A program made the translations under genes and the position numbers. From contig NZ_CP141059.1 of NCBI RefSeq assembly GCF_034661235.1, positions 2,107,501 through 2,171,500 of the forward strand: DNA of 64,000 bases. The letters are read 5' to 3'. The notes below the pieces were generated by a model. The model was not told the origin of the DNA. It saw only the letters and a list, made by a program, of their open reading frames with translations, and made no database searches. The stretch is from Nocardioides bizhenqiangii. GTDB lineage: Bacteria; Actinomycetota; Actinomycetes; Propionibacteriales; Nocardioidaceae. The number at the start of each line of letters is the position of its first letter. Positions within the stretch are counted from its first letter, which is position 1. This document shows, in pieces, positions 33,884-43,568 of the stretch.

Positions 33884-35136
33884 TGGGCAAGATGTCGAGG
33901 CTTGGCAACGACCTCTACAACGGTGAGAAGTCGATCGACTTCATGGGTCACCGGGCGCTCTGGTACGGGTTCACCCTCCTGCTCGTCGGACTGGCGATCA
34001 CCGCCGTCATCGTGAAGCCGCTCAACTTCGGTGTCGAGTTCCGGGGCGGCACCGAGCAGCGGGTCACGGTCGAGGGCGGCGTCGACCAGGCGGACGCCGA
34101 CGACCTCCGCGAGGCGATCGCCGACGCCGGCATCGAGAACGCCGAGAACCCGTCGGTCACGACTGCCGGCCCCGACTCACTGGTCCTGACCACGGAGACG
34201 CTGTCCGAGACCTCCGAGACCGAGACCGAGGCCGTCATCCTCGAGATGTTCCCGAGCGTGGACCCCACCGAGGACATCTCGGTCCAGGAGGTCGGGCCGA
34301 GCTGGGGCCAGGAGGTCGCCGAGCGGGCGCTGATCGGCATCGCCGTCTTCCTGGTGCTCGTGATCCTGTTCATCTGGTTCTACTTCCGCGAGTGGAAGAT
34401 GTCGGTTGCTGCGATGGTCGCGCTGACCCACGACCTCGCGGTGACCATCGGCATCTACGCACTGTCCGGATTCCAGGTGACGCCGGCGGCGGTGACCGGT
34501 CTGCTGGCGATCCTCGGCTTCTCGCTCTACGACACGGTGGTCGTGTTCGACAAGATCAAGGAGAACACCACCACTCTCCGCAAGAGCACGGAGTCCTACC
34601 ACGATGCGGCGAACCTGGCGGTCAACCAGACCCTGGTGCGCTCGATCAACACCAGCATCGTCGCGCTCATCCCGATCGGCGCGATCCTCTACGTGAGCGC
34701 CGTACAGCTCGGGGCGAGCTCGCTGCAGGACCTGGCACTGGCGCAGTTCGTCGGCATGGCTGCCGGCGTCTACTCCTCGGTCATGCTCGCGCCGCGCGTC
34801 CTCGTGCACCTGAAGTCCAGTGAGACCGAGGTCGTCGAGCAGGCGCGGCGGGCCCGGGCGAGGAAGCGGGCGTTGGCAGACAAGTACGCCTCGGTCCCGG
34901 CCGTCAGGGGCAACGTTGCGGACACGCCGGACACCCCTGGTGTCGTGGATGACCGGCCTGCACGTCCAGCACCCGTTGACGTCGACGAGGAACCCGGCGA
35001 GCCGGCGCGGCCGTCGGAGGAAGCGCTCGGCAAGGGTCGTGTCGCCCCGACCGCGCAGCGCAAGGTCGCCCCCAGCAGCAGCTCCGGCCGGCAGCAGCCG
35101 GTGCGACAGGCGCGGTCGAAGCGCGGCAAGAAGTAG
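33883..35136 (+). CDS. secF: Protein export membrane protein SecF
   Basis: The product has 417 residues with six transmembrane helices. Key segments: NFGVEFRGGTEQRVTVEGG after the first helix, EVGPSWGQEVAERALIGIAV, and the proton-path helices ALTHDLAVTIGIYALSGF and SLYDTVVVFDKIKEN. The last 90 residues are a disordered Pro/Arg/Lys-rich cytoplasmic tail (ending KRGKK), longer than in E. coli. It is the partner of SecD. Confidence 0.96.
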   Translation: MGKMSRLGNDLYNGEKSIDFMGHRALWYGFTLLLVGLAITAVIVKPLNFGVEFRGGTEQRVTVEGGVDQADADDLREAIADAGIENAENPSVTTAGPDSLVLTTETLSETSETETEAVILEMFPSVDPTEDISVQEVGPSWGQEVAERALIGIAVFLVLVILFIWFYFREWKMSVAAMVALTHDLAVTIGIYALSGFQVTPAAVTGLLAILGFSLYDTVVVFDKIKENTTTLRKSTESYHDAANLAVNQTLVRSINTSIVALIPIGAILYVSAVQLGASSLQDLALAQFVGMAAGVYSSVMLAPRVLVHLKSSETEVVEQARRARARKRALADKYASVPAVRGNVADTPDTPGVVDDRPARPAPVDVDEEPGEPARPSEEALGKGRVAPTAQRKVAPSSSSGRQQPVRQARSKRGKK

Positions 35137-35145
35137 GTCGAGGCG

Positions 35146-35709
35146 GTGCCGGGGGAGCCGACCGCTGCGAGGCTGGCTGCGGAGGAGGCGCTCGGGCGGC
35201 TGGTCCGTGACGTGCCGGACTTTCCCCAGCCGGGGATCGTCTTCAAGGACATCACACCGCTCCTGGCCGACCCTGAAGGCTTCCGCGCGGTCGTGGCAGC
35301 GCTGGCCGAGGCCGGACGTGACGCCGACGGCCGGCCGGTCGTCGACAAGGTCGTCGGGATGGAGGCCCGCGGGTTCATCTTCGCGGCTCCGGTGGCGCTC
35401 GCTCTCGGGGTCGGGTTCGTGCCCGTCCGCAAGGCAGGGAAGCTGCCGGGGGAGACGCATGCCGTGTCCTACGCCCTGGAGTACGGCGAGGCGGTGCTCG
35501 AGGTCCACGGCGACGGTCTGGTGCCCGGCGAGCGGGTGCTGGTGATCGACGACGTCCTGGCGACGGGTGGCACCGCCCGCGCCACGGTCGAGCTCGTCGG
35601 CGCCTGCGGCGCGACCGTGACCGGGATGGCGTTCCTCATGGAGCTCTCGTTCCTCCCCGGCCGCGCCACCGTCGGCGACGTCCCGCTGACCGTACTCACC
35701 GTGGTCTGA
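35146..35709 (+). CDS. apt: Adenine phosphoribosyltransferase
   Basis: The product has 187 residues from a GTG. It converts adenine and PRPP to AMP. The PRPP-binding loop [16 protein letters not shown] is intact, and [17 protein letters not shown] is the typical N-terminal signature. Placement between secF and rel is the standard actinobacterial order. Confidence 0.95.
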   Translation: MPGEPTAARLAAEEALGRLVRDVPDFPQPGIVFKDITPLLADPEGFRAVVAALAEAGRDADGRPVVDKVVGMEARGFIFAAPVALALGVGFVPVRKAGKLPGETHAVSYALEYGEAVLEVHGDGLVPGERVLVIDDVLATGGTARATVELVGACGATVTGMAFLMELSFLPGRATVGDVPLTVLTVV

Positions 35710-35727
35710 CCACCGGGTGCGGCCGAA

Positions 35728-35733
35728 TAGACT
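35728..35733 (+). promoter_or_regulatory. -10 box of leaderless rel
   Basis: TAGACT lies 6 nt before the ATG, with no ribosome site, so the stringent-response gene can be transcribed separately from apt as a leaderless mRNA. Confidence 0.5.
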
Positions 35734-35739
35734 CCGTGC

Positions 35740-38070
35740 ATGAGTGAGGAACGGGCCGGCGACCGCCCCGTTCCCGCGCGCCCGCCGGAAGTGCCGACGA
35801 GCACCACGAGCGACACCGTCGCCGGTGGCCGCGGCATGCGCGCGCGGCTGGCCCGGATGGGCAGCCGCACGTCGACGTCCAACCCGGTGCTCGAGCCGCT
35901 TTTCCGCGCCGTCCGGGCCAACCACCCGAAGGCCGACCTTGCCCTGATCGAGCGGGCCTACGTCACCGCCGAGCGGCTGCACGGCACCCAGATGCGCAAG
36001 AGCGGCGACCCCTACATCACGCACCCGCTGGCGGTGACGACGATCCTCGCCGGCATCGGCATGACCGAGCCGACGCTCGTGGCTGCGCTCCTGCACGACA
36101 CCGTCGAGGACACGCCGTACACCCTGGAGCAGTGCCGGGCGGACTTCGGCGACGAGGTCGCCCGCCTCGTCGACGGTGTCACCAAGCTCGACAAGGTCGT
36201 CTACGGCGACTCCGCGCAGGCGGAGACCATCCGCAAGATGATTGTCGCGATGTCGCGCGACATCCGGGTGCTGGTCATCAAGCTCGCCGACCGTCTCCAC
36301 AACATGCGCACCCTGCGCTACGTCCCGCAGAAGAGCCAGGAGCGCACCGCGCGCGAGACGCTCGACATCTACGCGCCGCTCGCCCACCGGCTCGGCATGA
36401 ACACGATCAAGTGGGAGCTGGAGGACCTCGCCTTCGCGACCCTGCACCCGAAGATCTACGACGAGATCGTGCGGATGGTGGCCGAGCGGGCGCCGTCACG
36501 CGACCAGTTCCTCGCCGAGGTGATCACCCAGGTCGAGAAGGACCTGCGGGAGGCGAAGATCAAGGCGACGGTCACCGGGCGGCCGAAGCACTACTACTCG
36601 ATCTACCAGAAGATGATCGTCGGCGGTCGCGACTTCTCCGACATCTACGACCTGGTCGGCATCCGGATCCTGGTCGAGGAGGACCGCGACTGCTACGGCG
36701 TCTTGGGTGTCCTGCACTCGCGGTGGAACCCGGTCCTCGGCCGGTTCAAGGACTACGTCGCGATGCCGAAGTTCAACATGTACCAGTCGCTCCACACGAC
36801 GGTCATCGGCCCGCAGGGCAAGCCGGTGGAGATGCAGATCCGTACCTTCGGGATGCACCGCCGGGCCGAGTACGGCGTCGCGGCGCACTGGAAGTACAAG
36901 GAGGACGGCCGCACCGGCGTCGACACCGACAAGCGCGGCGACGTCGACGACATGAGCTGGGTGCGCCAGCTCCTCGACTGGCAGAGCGAGGTCGAGGACC
37001 CGGGGGAGTTCCTGGAGTCTCTGCGGTTCGAGATCAACCAGACCGAGACCTACGTGTTCACCCCCCGCGGCGATGTCATCGCGCTGCCGTCGGGCTCGAC
37101 GCCGGTCGACTTCGCGTACGCCGTGCACACCGAGGTCGGCCACCACACCATCGGCTCCCGGGTCAACGGCCGGCTGGTGCCGCTGGAGTCGACCCTCGAG
37201 AACGGCGACGTCGTCGAGGTCTTCACCTCGAAGTCCCCGACCGCCGGCCCATCCCGCGACTGGCTGAACTTCGTCAAGTCGCAGCGCGCCCGCTCGAAGA
37301 TCAAGCAGTGGTTCACGAAGGAGCGTCGTGAGGAGGCGATCGACCGCGGCAAGGACGAGATCGCCAAGCTGATGCGGAAGGAGGGGCTGCCGCTCAAACG
37401 GCTGCTCACCCACGAATCGCTCAACCTGGTCGCCGAGCACTTCCGCCTCGCGGACGTCACCGCCCTCTACGCGGCGGTCGGCGAGGGCAATCTCGGTGCG
37501 CAGGCCGTGGTCCGGCGCGTCATCGAGATGCACGGCGGTGACGAGGGCGCCCAGGAGGACCTCGCCGAGGCGGTCACCATCACCGGTCGCCGCGGCCGCC
37601 CGCGCCGGTTGGCGCCGGGCACCGACGCCGGTGTCGTCGTCAAGGGCGCGCCAGACGTCTGGGTCAAGCTCGCGAAGTGCTGCACCCCCGTCCCGCCCGA
37701 CGCGATCCTCGGCTTCGTCACCAAGGGCGGCGGGGTGTCGGTGCACCGCAAGGACTGCACCAACGCCGCCAGCCTCCTGGCGCAGCCGGAGAAGGTGCAC
37801 GAGGTCGAATGGGCCCCGACCGGCCAGACGACGTTCCTCGTCAACATCCAGGTCGAGGCGCTGGACCGCTCACGCCTGCTGTCCGACATCACGATGGTCC
37901 TCTCGGACGCGCACCTCAACATCCTCTCGGCCAACCTGACCACCACCCGCGACCGGGTCGCCAAGACCCGCTTCACGTTCGAGATGGCCGACGCCAAGCA
38001 CCTCGACACCGTGCTCAAGAGCGTGCGGTCGATCCCCGGTGTGTTCGACGCCTATCGGGTGACCCAGTAA
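35740..38070 (+). CDS. rel: Bifunctional (p)ppGpp synthetase/hydrolase (RSH)
   Basis: The product has 776 residues. After a 45-residue disordered start come the hydrolase HD domain (LLHDTVEDT with His119-Asp120), the synthetase domain ([22 protein letters not shown]), the TGS domain ([20 protein letters not shown]), a helical and zinc-finger-like region ([19 protein letters not shown]) and a C-terminal ACT domain. Both active sites look intact, as in the single bifunctional Rel of actinobacteria. Confidence 0.96.
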   Translation: MSEERAGDRPVPARPPEVPTSTTSDTVAGGRGMRARLARMGSRTSTSNPVLEPLFRAVRANHPKADLALIERAYVTAERLHGTQMRKSGDPYITHPLAVTTILAGIGMTEPTLVAALLHDTVEDTPYTLEQCRADFGDEVARLVDGVTKLDKVVYGDSAQAETIRKMIVAMSRDIRVLVIKLADRLHNMRTLRYVPQKSQERTARETLDIYAPLAHRLGMNTIKWELEDLAFATLHPKIYDEIVRMVAERAPSRDQFLAEVITQVEKDLREAKIKATVTGRPKHYYSIYQKMIVGGRDFSDIYDLVGIRILVEEDRDCYGVLGVLHSRWNPVLGRFKDYVAMPKFNMYQSLHTTVIGPQGKPVEMQIRTFGMHRRAEYGVAAHWKYKEDGRTGVDTDKRGDVDDMSWVRQLLDWQSEVEDPGEFLESLRFEINQTETYVFTPRGDVIALPSGSTPVDFAYAVHTEVGHHTIGSRVNGRLVPLESTLENGDVVEVFTSKSPTAGPSRDWLNFVKSQRARSKIKQWFTKERREEAIDRGKDEIAKLMRKEGLPLKRLLTHESLNLVAEHFRLADVTALYAAVGEGNLGAQAVVRRVIEMHGGDEGAQEDLAEAVTITGRRGRPRRLAPGTDAGVVVKGAPDVWVKLAKCCTPVPPDAILGFVTKGGGVSVHRKDCTNAASLLAQPEKVHEVEWAPTGQTTFLVNIQVEALDRSRLLSDITMVLSDAHLNILSANLTTTRDRVAKTRFTFEMADAKHLDTVLKSVRSIPGVFDAYRVTQ

Positions 38071-38128
38071 CCGCGAATCTTCCCTATTGGCGCACCGAGT
38101 CGGCCGGTTTGGCGCAAGCTCCGCGCCC

Positions 38129-38196
38129 GCCGACACGGCGCAAACTTCAGCTGCGGCTCGCTTCGCTCGCTCGAGGGAAGTTTCCGCCGGGTCGGC
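38129..38196. terminator. Bidirectional terminator between rel and the DUF349 gene
   Basis: GCCGAC-A-CGGCGCAAACTTC and GAAGTTTCCGCCG-G-GTCGGC pair over 20 positions with two mismatches around a 28-nt loop that can itself fold. Three GGCGCA repeats precede it (38090-38141). It lies between convergent stops at 38070 and 38241. Confidence 0.65.
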
Positions 38197-38240
38197 TACG
38201 CGGCATTGCTCGCTACGCTCGCCGCCGCCCGGGGTTGCGG

Positions 38241-39467
38241 CTATCTGTAGTCGTCGCTGGCCCGCTTGGCCATCTCGAGGAAGGAACGGCGGCCTTCGAG
38301 GTTCTCCTCGAGCTCGCGGATCTTCTTCTCGTCACCGGCGGCGCGGGCCTTGGCGAGCTTGGCCTCGGCGTCGGCGATGGCGGCCTCGAGTTTGGTGACC
38401 ATGTCGTTGGCGCGGGCGGACTTCTCCGGGTCGCTGCGCTTCCACTGCTCGTCCTCGACCTTGCGGATGGCCTGCTCGACGGTGCGCATCCGGCCCTCGA
38501 GGTCCTTGATCCGGTCCCGGGGCACCTTGCCGGCGGCGTCCCAGCGGTCGGCGATGTCGCGGAACGCGGCCTTCGCCGCCGCCAGGTCGGTGACCGGGAG
38601 CAGCGCCTCGGCCTCGACGATCAGCTGTTCCTTGACCTCGGCGTTGGCCGCGAACTCCGCGTCGAGGGCGGCGTTGGCCGCGTCCCGGGCTCCGAAGAAG
38701 GTGTCCTGGGCGCCGCGGAACCTCTTCCACAGCTCGTCGTCCACGCCCTTCGGCGCCGGGCCGGCCGCCTTCCACTGGCGCATGAGGTCGCGGTACCGGC
38801 CGGCCGTCGGACCCCAGTCCGTGGACTCGGCGAGGCTCTCGGCCTCCTTGGCCAGCCGCTCCTTCACGACGCGGGCGGCTTCGCGCTTCTCGTCCTGCTC
38901 GGCGAAGTGGACCTTGCGGGCCTTGGTGTACGCCGATCGCGCCGACGAGAACCGCTTCCAGAGCGCGTCGTCGGCGGCCTTCTCGATCCGCGGGAGCTGC
39001 TTCCACTGCTCGAGCAGCTCGCGCAGCCGGTTGGCGCCGTTCTTCCAGTCCCGCCCGCTCGCGATGGCCTCCGCCTCGGCCGCGAGCTGCTCCTTCTGCT
39101 CCTTGGCCTCGGTCGTGCGCCGGGCCTTCTCCGCGCGCTTGGCCTCCCGCTGGGTCGCGATGACCGGACCGAGCTCGTCGAGCCGGGACCCGAGGGCCGC
39201 GAGGTCGCCGACTGCATGCGCGTCGGCGAGCTGAGCCCGCACCGTCTTGACGGCGTTCGTGGCCTCCTCGGGCGACAGGACGCCGGAGTTCACGCGCTTG
39301 TGGAGCAGGTCGACCTCGAGCGCGAGCGCCTCGTACCGACGGACGTAGAACGCCATCGCCTCCTCCGGCGTGGCGTCGGGCATCTGTCCCACCGGCCGCT
39401 CGCCGTCAGCGGTCCGGACATAGACAGTGCCGTCGTCGTCGACGCGGCCCCACTCGCTCGCAGTCAC
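38241..39467 (-). CDS. DUF349-repeat coiled-coil protein
   Basis: The product has 408 residues from a GTG at 39467 (TAGCAT box 8 nt upstream). After a short beta N-terminus it is almost entirely helical and charged, with DUF349 repeats recognisable by their W-K/RRF cores: DWKNGANRLRELLEQWKQLP, ALWKRFSSARSAYTKARK, DWGPTAGRYRDLMRQWKAAG and ELWKRFRGAQDTFFGARD. The C-terminus is a long Ala/Lys/Glu coiled coil. The family is conserved downstream of rel in actinobacteria; molecular role unclear. Confidence 0.88.
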   Translation of the reverse strand: MTASEWGRVDDDGTVYVRTADGERPVGQMPDATPEEAMAFYVRRYEALALEVDLLHKRVNSGVLSPEEATNAVKTVRAQLADAHAVGDLAALGSRLDELGPVIATQREAKRAEKARRTTEAKEQKEQLAAEAEAIASGRDWKNGANRLRELLEQWKQLPRIEKAADDALWKRFSSARSAYTKARKVHFAEQDEKREAARVVKERLAKEAESLAESTDWGPTAGRYRDLMRQWKAAGPAPKGVDDELWKRFRGAQDTFFGARDAANAALDAEFAANAEVKEQLIVEAEALLPVTDLAAAKAAFRDIADRWDAAGKVPRDRIKDLEGRMRTVEQAIRKVEDEQWKRSDPEKSARANDMVTKLEAAIADAEAKLAKARAAGDEKKIRELEENLEGRRSFLEMAKRASDDYR

Positions 39468-39475
39468 AATGGGCA

Positions 39476-39481
39476 ATGCTA
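39476..39481 (-). promoter_or_regulatory. -10 box of the DUF349 gene
   Basis: Minus-strand TAGCAT lies 8 nt before the GTG. Together with TAGGCT at 39502 on the plus strand, it forms a compact divergent promoter pair in a 46-bp gap. Confidence 0.4.
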
Positions 39482-39501
39482 AGGGAGACGGGCGCGGCCG
39501 A

Positions 39502-39507
39502 TAGGCT
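39502..39507 (+). promoter_or_regulatory. -10 box of the metallo-hydrolase / hisS operon
   Basis: TAGGCT lies 6 nt before the GTG at 39514, so the mRNA is probably leaderless and also drives hisS and aspS. Confidence 0.5.
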
Positions 39508-39513
39508 GGGTCG

Positions 39514-40248
39514 GTGCTGATCGCCGGCTTCCCCGCAGGACCTTGGGGCACCAATTGCTACGTCGCGGCCACCGCCGCGGGCGCGGAGTGCGTCGTGGTC
39601 GACCCGGGGAAGGACGCTGCGTCGGGCGTCGCCGAGGTGATCCGCGAGCACCGGCTCAAGCCGGTCGCCGTGCTGCTCACCCACGGCCACATCGACCACA
39701 TGTGGAGCGTCACCCCCGTTGCCGGGACGTACGACGCCACGGCGTGGATCCATCCGGCCGACCGCTACCGGCTGACCGATCCGCTCGCCGGCATCTCCCG
39801 CGAGTCGGCGGCGATGATGCTCGGCATGCCCGGCGGCAAGCTCGAGTTCACCGAGCCCGAGGACGTCCGTGAGCTGGCGGACGGCGTCGATCTGGAGCTG
39901 GCCGGTCTGACGTTCGTCGTCGACCACACGCCCGGCCACACCGAAGGATCGGTCATTTTCCGCACGCCGTACGACGGCGCGGACGTCAGCGAGGTCATGT
40001 TCTCCGGCGACCTGCTGTTCGAGGGCTCCATCGGCCGCACCGACCTGCCCGGCGGAGACCACCCCTCCATGTTGCGCAGCCTCGTCACGAAGGTGCTGAC
40101 GCTTCCCGACGACATCGTGGTCCTCCCCGGTCACGGCGGACAGACGTCCATCGGTCGCGAGCGCGCGACCAACCCCTTCCTGCTGGAGCTCCAGGACGAC
40201 TCTGATCACTCAGGGAGCCCGACCGCACCGATCACCCGAGGTCTGTAA
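39514..40248 (+). CDS. MBL-fold metallo-hydrolase (glyoxalase II-like)
   Basis: The product has 244 residues. LTHGHIDHMWSV supplies the HxHxDH zinc motif; DHTPGHTEGSVIF, MFSGDLLFEGSIGRTDLPGG and VVLPGHGGQTSIGRERATNP complete the glyoxalase II-like site. It is conserved next to hisS in actinobacteria (Rv2581c position). It probably hydrolyses a thioester or a damaged metabolite. Its TAA is followed immediately by the hisS GTG. Confidence 0.9.
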   Translation: MLIAGFPAGPWGTNCYVAATAAGAECVVVDPGKDAASGVAEVIREHRLKPVAVLLTHGHIDHMWSVTPVAGTYDATAWIHPADRYRLTDPLAGISRESAAMMLGMPGGKLEFTEPEDVRELADGVDLELAGLTFVVDHTPGHTEGSVIFRTPYDGADVSEVMFSGDLLFEGSIGRTDLPGGDHPSMLRSLVTKVLTLPDDIVVLPGHGGQTSIGRERATNPFLLELQDDSDHSGSPTAPITRGL

Positions 40249-41634
40249 GTGAAGGTCACGCCGCTCAGCGGCTTCCCTGAGTTCCTGCCTGCCCAGCGCG
40301 TCGTCGAGCGTGAGGTGATCGCCTCGCTCGCCCACACGTTCGAGCTGCACGGCTTCGCCGGCATCGAGACCCGGATCGTGGAGCCGTTGGACAGGCTCGC
40401 CAAGGGCGGCGAGATCGACAAGGAGATCTACGTCCTGCGCCGGCTCCAGGCCGAGGGCGAGAGCGCCGCCGCCGACGCGGACAAGCAGCTCGGCCTGCAC
40501 TTCGACCTCACCGTGCCGTTCGCGCGGTACGTCCTCGAGCACGCCGGCCATCTCGAGTTCCCGTTCCGCCGCTACCAGATCCAGCCGGCCTGGCGGGGGG
40601 AGCGGCCGCAAGAGGGCCGCTACCGCCAGTTCACCCAGGCCGACGTCGACATCGTCGGTCGCGACGTGCTGCCGTTCCACCACGACGTCGAGGTGATGCG
40701 GGTGATGGTGGACGCGCTCGAGGCGCTGCCGATCCCGCCGGTCAGCTTCCAGTTCAACAACCGCAAGCTGATCCAGGGCTTCTACCGCGGCATCGGCGTG
40801 CCCGACGTCACCGCGGCGATCCGCACCATCGACAAGCTCGACAAGCTGCCCGAGGAGGCCGTCGCCGAGATGCTCGTCTCCGACGCCGGCGCGACCCCCG
40901 AGCAGGCGGCGCGGTGCCTCGAGCTCGCCACGATCCGGGTGCCCGACACGTCGTTCGTCGCAAAGGTGCGGGCGCTCGGCGTCACCGACGACCTCTTGGA
41001 CGAGGGTCTCGCCGAGCTGGCGGCCGTGGTCGAGGGCTGCTCGTCCGTCGACCACCAGAGCGTCACGGTCGAGGCGAACCTGCGGATCGCCCGCGGACTC
41101 GACTACTACACCGGCACCGTGGTCGAGATCTTCATGGCGGGCTACGAACGGCTCAAGTCCGTCGGCGGCGGCGGGCGGTACGACGCGCTCGCGACCGACG
41201 GCCGGGCGACCTATCCCGGCGTCGGGGTCTCGTTCGGCGTCTCCCGTGCGCTCGTCCCGCTCGTCGCGGACGGGGTCCTTTCCGGCAGCCGATCGGTACC
41301 GAGCGCCGTGCTCGTCTCCGTCGCCGACGAGGCCTCCCGGCCCGAGGCTGACGACATCGCAGCGGTGCTGCGGGCCCGCGGCATCCCGTGCGAGGTCGCC
41401 CCCTCCGCCGCGAAGTTCGGCAAGCAGATCCGGCACGCCGACCGCCGCGGCATCCCCTACGTGTGGTTCGCCACCACCGACGCCGACGGCGTCACCACCC
41501 ACGAGGTCAAGGACATCCGCAGCGGAAACCAGGTGCCGGCCGACCCGGACTCCTGGAAGCCTCCTGCAGAGGACCTCCGTCCCACCATCCGGGTCTCGAC
41601 AGGCTCGACCAACGAAATGGAGCAAGACCAGTGA
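40249..41634 (+). CDS. hisS: Histidyl-tRNA synthetase
   Basis: The product has 461 residues, a class II synthetase. Motifs include [12 protein letters not shown], the motif 2 region [20 protein letters not shown], the histidine-specific [15 protein letters not shown] and the motif 3 region near GGGGRYDAL, then an anticodon-binding domain. The last 14 residues ([14 protein letters not shown]) are encoded in part by GTCTCGACAGGCTCGACC, which looks like a dispersed nucleotide repeat read through as protein. GTGA overlap with aspS. Confidence 0.96.
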   Translation: MKVTPLSGFPEFLPAQRVVEREVIASLAHTFELHGFAGIETRIVEPLDRLAKGGEIDKEIYVLRRLQAEGESAAADADKQLGLHFDLTVPFARYVLEHAGHLEFPFRRYQIQPAWRGERPQEGRYRQFTQADVDIVGRDVLPFHHDVEVMRVMVDALEALPIPPVSFQFNNRKLIQGFYRGIGVPDVTAAIRTIDKLDKLPEEAVAEMLVSDAGATPEQAARCLELATIRVPDTSFVAKVRALGVTDDLLDEGLAELAAVVEGCSSVDHQSVTVEANLRIARGLDYYTGTVVEIFMAGYERLKSVGGGGRYDALATDGRATYPGVGVSFGVSRALVPLVADGVLSGSRSVPSAVLVSVADEASRPEADDIAAVLRARGIPCEVAPSAAKFGKQIRHADRRGIPYVWFATTDADGVTTHEVKDIRSGNQVPADPDSWKPPAEDLRPTIRVSTGSTNEMEQDQ

Positions 41635-43397
41635 TCCGCACCCACGACGCCGGCACCCTGCGTGCCGAGCACGTCGGCCAGACCGTGACCCTCGCCGGCT
41701 GGGTGGCCAGCCGGCGCGATCACGGCGGGGTGACGTTCCTCGACCTGCGCGAGTCGAGCGGTGTGGTCCAGGTCGTGGTCCGCGAGGACGACGTCGCCCA
41801 CCGGCTGCGCAACGAGTACTGCCTGAAGGTGACCGGCGAGGTCGTGGCGCGCGAGCCTCACAACGTCAACCCCAACCTCGACACCGGCGAGGTCGAGGTC
41901 GTCGCCGCGGAGGTCGTGGTCTTGAGCGAAGCGGCCACGCTGCCGTTCCAGATCGACGACCACGTCGACGTGGGGGAGGAGGTGCGCCTCAAGCACCGCT
42001 ACCTCGACCTGCGTCGGACGGCGCCCGGCGCCGCGCTCCGGCTTCGCAGCAGGGTCAACCAGGCGGCCCGAGCGGTCCTCGACGCGCACGACTTCGTCGA
42101 GATCGAGACGCCCACGCTGACCCGCAGCACCCCCGAGGGGGCCCGCGACTTCCTCGTGCCCGCCCGGCTCCAGCCGGGCAGCTGGTACGCCCTCCCGCAG
42201 AGCCCGCAGCTCTTCAAGCAGCTGCTCATGGTCGCCGGCATGGAGCGCTACTACCAGATCGCCCGCTGCTACCGCGACGAGGACTTCCGGGCCGACCGCC
42301 AGCCCGAGTTCACCCAGCTCGACGTCGAGATGAGCTTCGTCGAGCAGGACGACGTGCTCACCCTCTCCGAGGAGATCCTGGCGGCGCTGTGGCAGCTGAT
42401 CGGCTACGAGATCCCACTCCCGATTCCGCGAATGACCTTCGCCGACGCGATGGCCCGTTACGGCTCCGACAAGCCCGACCTGCGGATGGGCCAGGAGCTC
42501 GTCGACTGCACCGAGTACTTCACGGACACCCCCTTCCGGGTGTTCCAGGCGCCGTATGTCGGCGCCGTCGTCATGCCCGGCGGCGCCAGCCAGCCGCGCA
42601 AGCAGCTCGACGCGTGGCAGGAGTGGGCCAAGCAGCGCGGCGCCCGCGGCCTCGCCTACGTGCTGTTCCAGGAGGACGGCGAGCTCGGCGGCCCGGTAGC
42701 CAAGAACCTGTCCGACGAGGAGCGGGCCGGGCTGGCCGCTCACGTCGGCGCCCAGCCGGGCGACTGCGTCTTCTTCGGCGCGGGTCCGGTCAGGTCGAGC
42801 CGCGCGCTGCTCGGCGCGGCCCGGCTCGAGATCGGCCGTCGCTGCGGCCTGGTCGACGAGAGCGCCTGGAGCTTCGTCTGGGTCGTCGACGCCCCGCTGC
42901 TCGAATCCGCGTCCGACGCGACCGCTGCCGGCGACGTCGCCGTCGGGCATGGCGAGTGGACCGCGGTCCACCACGCCTTCACCAGCCCGCAGGACCTCGA
43001 GCGCTTCGACCAGGACCCGGGCAACGCCCTCGCCTGGGCCTACGACATCGTCTGCAACGGCAACGAGATCGGCGGCGGCTCCATCCGTATCCACCGCGAG
43101 GACGTCCAGAAGCGGGTCTTCGCGTTGATGGGCATCGGCGAGGAGGAGGCCGAGGAGAAGTTCGGCTTCCTGCTCCAGGCGTTCAAGTACGGCGCGCCGC
43201 CGCACGGCGGCATCGCGTTCGGCTGGGACCGGATCTGCGCGTTGCTGTCCGGGACCGACTCGATCCGGGAGGTCATCGCGTTCCCGAAGTCGGGCGGCGG
43301 GTTCGATCCCCTCACCGCGGCCCCCGCCGCGATCACCCCGGAGCAGCGCAAGGAGGCCGGGGTCGACGTCGTCCCGGAAAAGGACCTTTCGGTCTGA
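41631..43397 (+). CDS. aspS: Aspartyl-tRNA synthetase, bacterial type (possibly non-discriminating)
   Basis: The product has 588 residues with the bacterial layout: N-terminal OB fold (1-105), class II core ([48 protein letters not shown]), GAD insert, and the C-terminal [16 protein letters not shown] motif 3. The OB-fold position equivalent to His31 of the relaxed Pseudomonas aeruginosa enzyme is His here (RRDH31GG), which suggests it also charges tRNA-Asn for later amidation by GatCAB. That last step is inference. Confidence 0.95.
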   Translation: MIRTHDAGTLRAEHVGQTVTLAGWVASRRDHGGVTFLDLRESSGVVQVVVREDDVAHRLRNEYCLKVTGEVVAREPHNVNPNLDTGEVEVVAAEVVVLSEAATLPFQIDDHVDVGEEVRLKHRYLDLRRTAPGAALRLRSRVNQAARAVLDAHDFVEIETPTLTRSTPEGARDFLVPARLQPGSWYALPQSPQLFKQLLMVAGMERYYQIARCYRDEDFRADRQPEFTQLDVEMSFVEQDDVLTLSEEILAALWQLIGYEIPLPIPRMTFADAMARYGSDKPDLRMGQELVDCTEYFTDTPFRVFQAPYVGAVVMPGGASQPRKQLDAWQEWAKQRGARGLAYVLFQEDGELGGPVAKNLSDEERAGLAAHVGAQPGDCVFFGAGPVRSSRALLGAARLEIGRRCGLVDESAWSFVWVVDAPLLESASDATAAGDVAVGHGEWTAVHHAFTSPQDLERFDQDPGNALAWAYDIVCNGNEIGGGSIRIHREDVQKRVFALMGIGEEEAEEKFGFLLQAFKYGAPPHGGIAFGWDRICALLSGTDSIREVIAFPKSGGGFDPLTAAPAAITPEQRKEAGVDVVPEKDLSV

Positions 43398-43480
43398 CCG
43401 TCACTCACCGGACACCTTCCGCCGCATTCCGAGATCAAACCGTTACCGCGTCGGCGTCGATTCGAGGCCGCGGTTCGGCC

Positions 43481-43518
43481 TAGGGTCAGGCACGGCGCCG
43501 TGAGGCGCGTCACGTGAC
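43481..43518 (+). promoter_or_regulatory. Promoter and palindromic operators of the oligopeptide transporter operon
   Basis: A TAGGGT -10 box (43481-43486) is followed by two perfect palindromes: CACGGCGCCGTG (43491-43502), at the expected transcription start, and GTCACGTGAC (43509-43518). A dimeric repressor bound to either would block initiation. The regulator is not encoded next to the operon. Confidence 0.5.
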
Positions 43519-43568
43519 GAAGGTCGCGGCGGCTGTTGCGAAGCCTGATCCGGGCAGACGAGGTGAGC

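Noticed and set aside
34177..36447. 756-residue minus-strand open frame opposite secF, apt and rel
   Set aside because: Shadow frame over three genes with clear motifs on the other strand.
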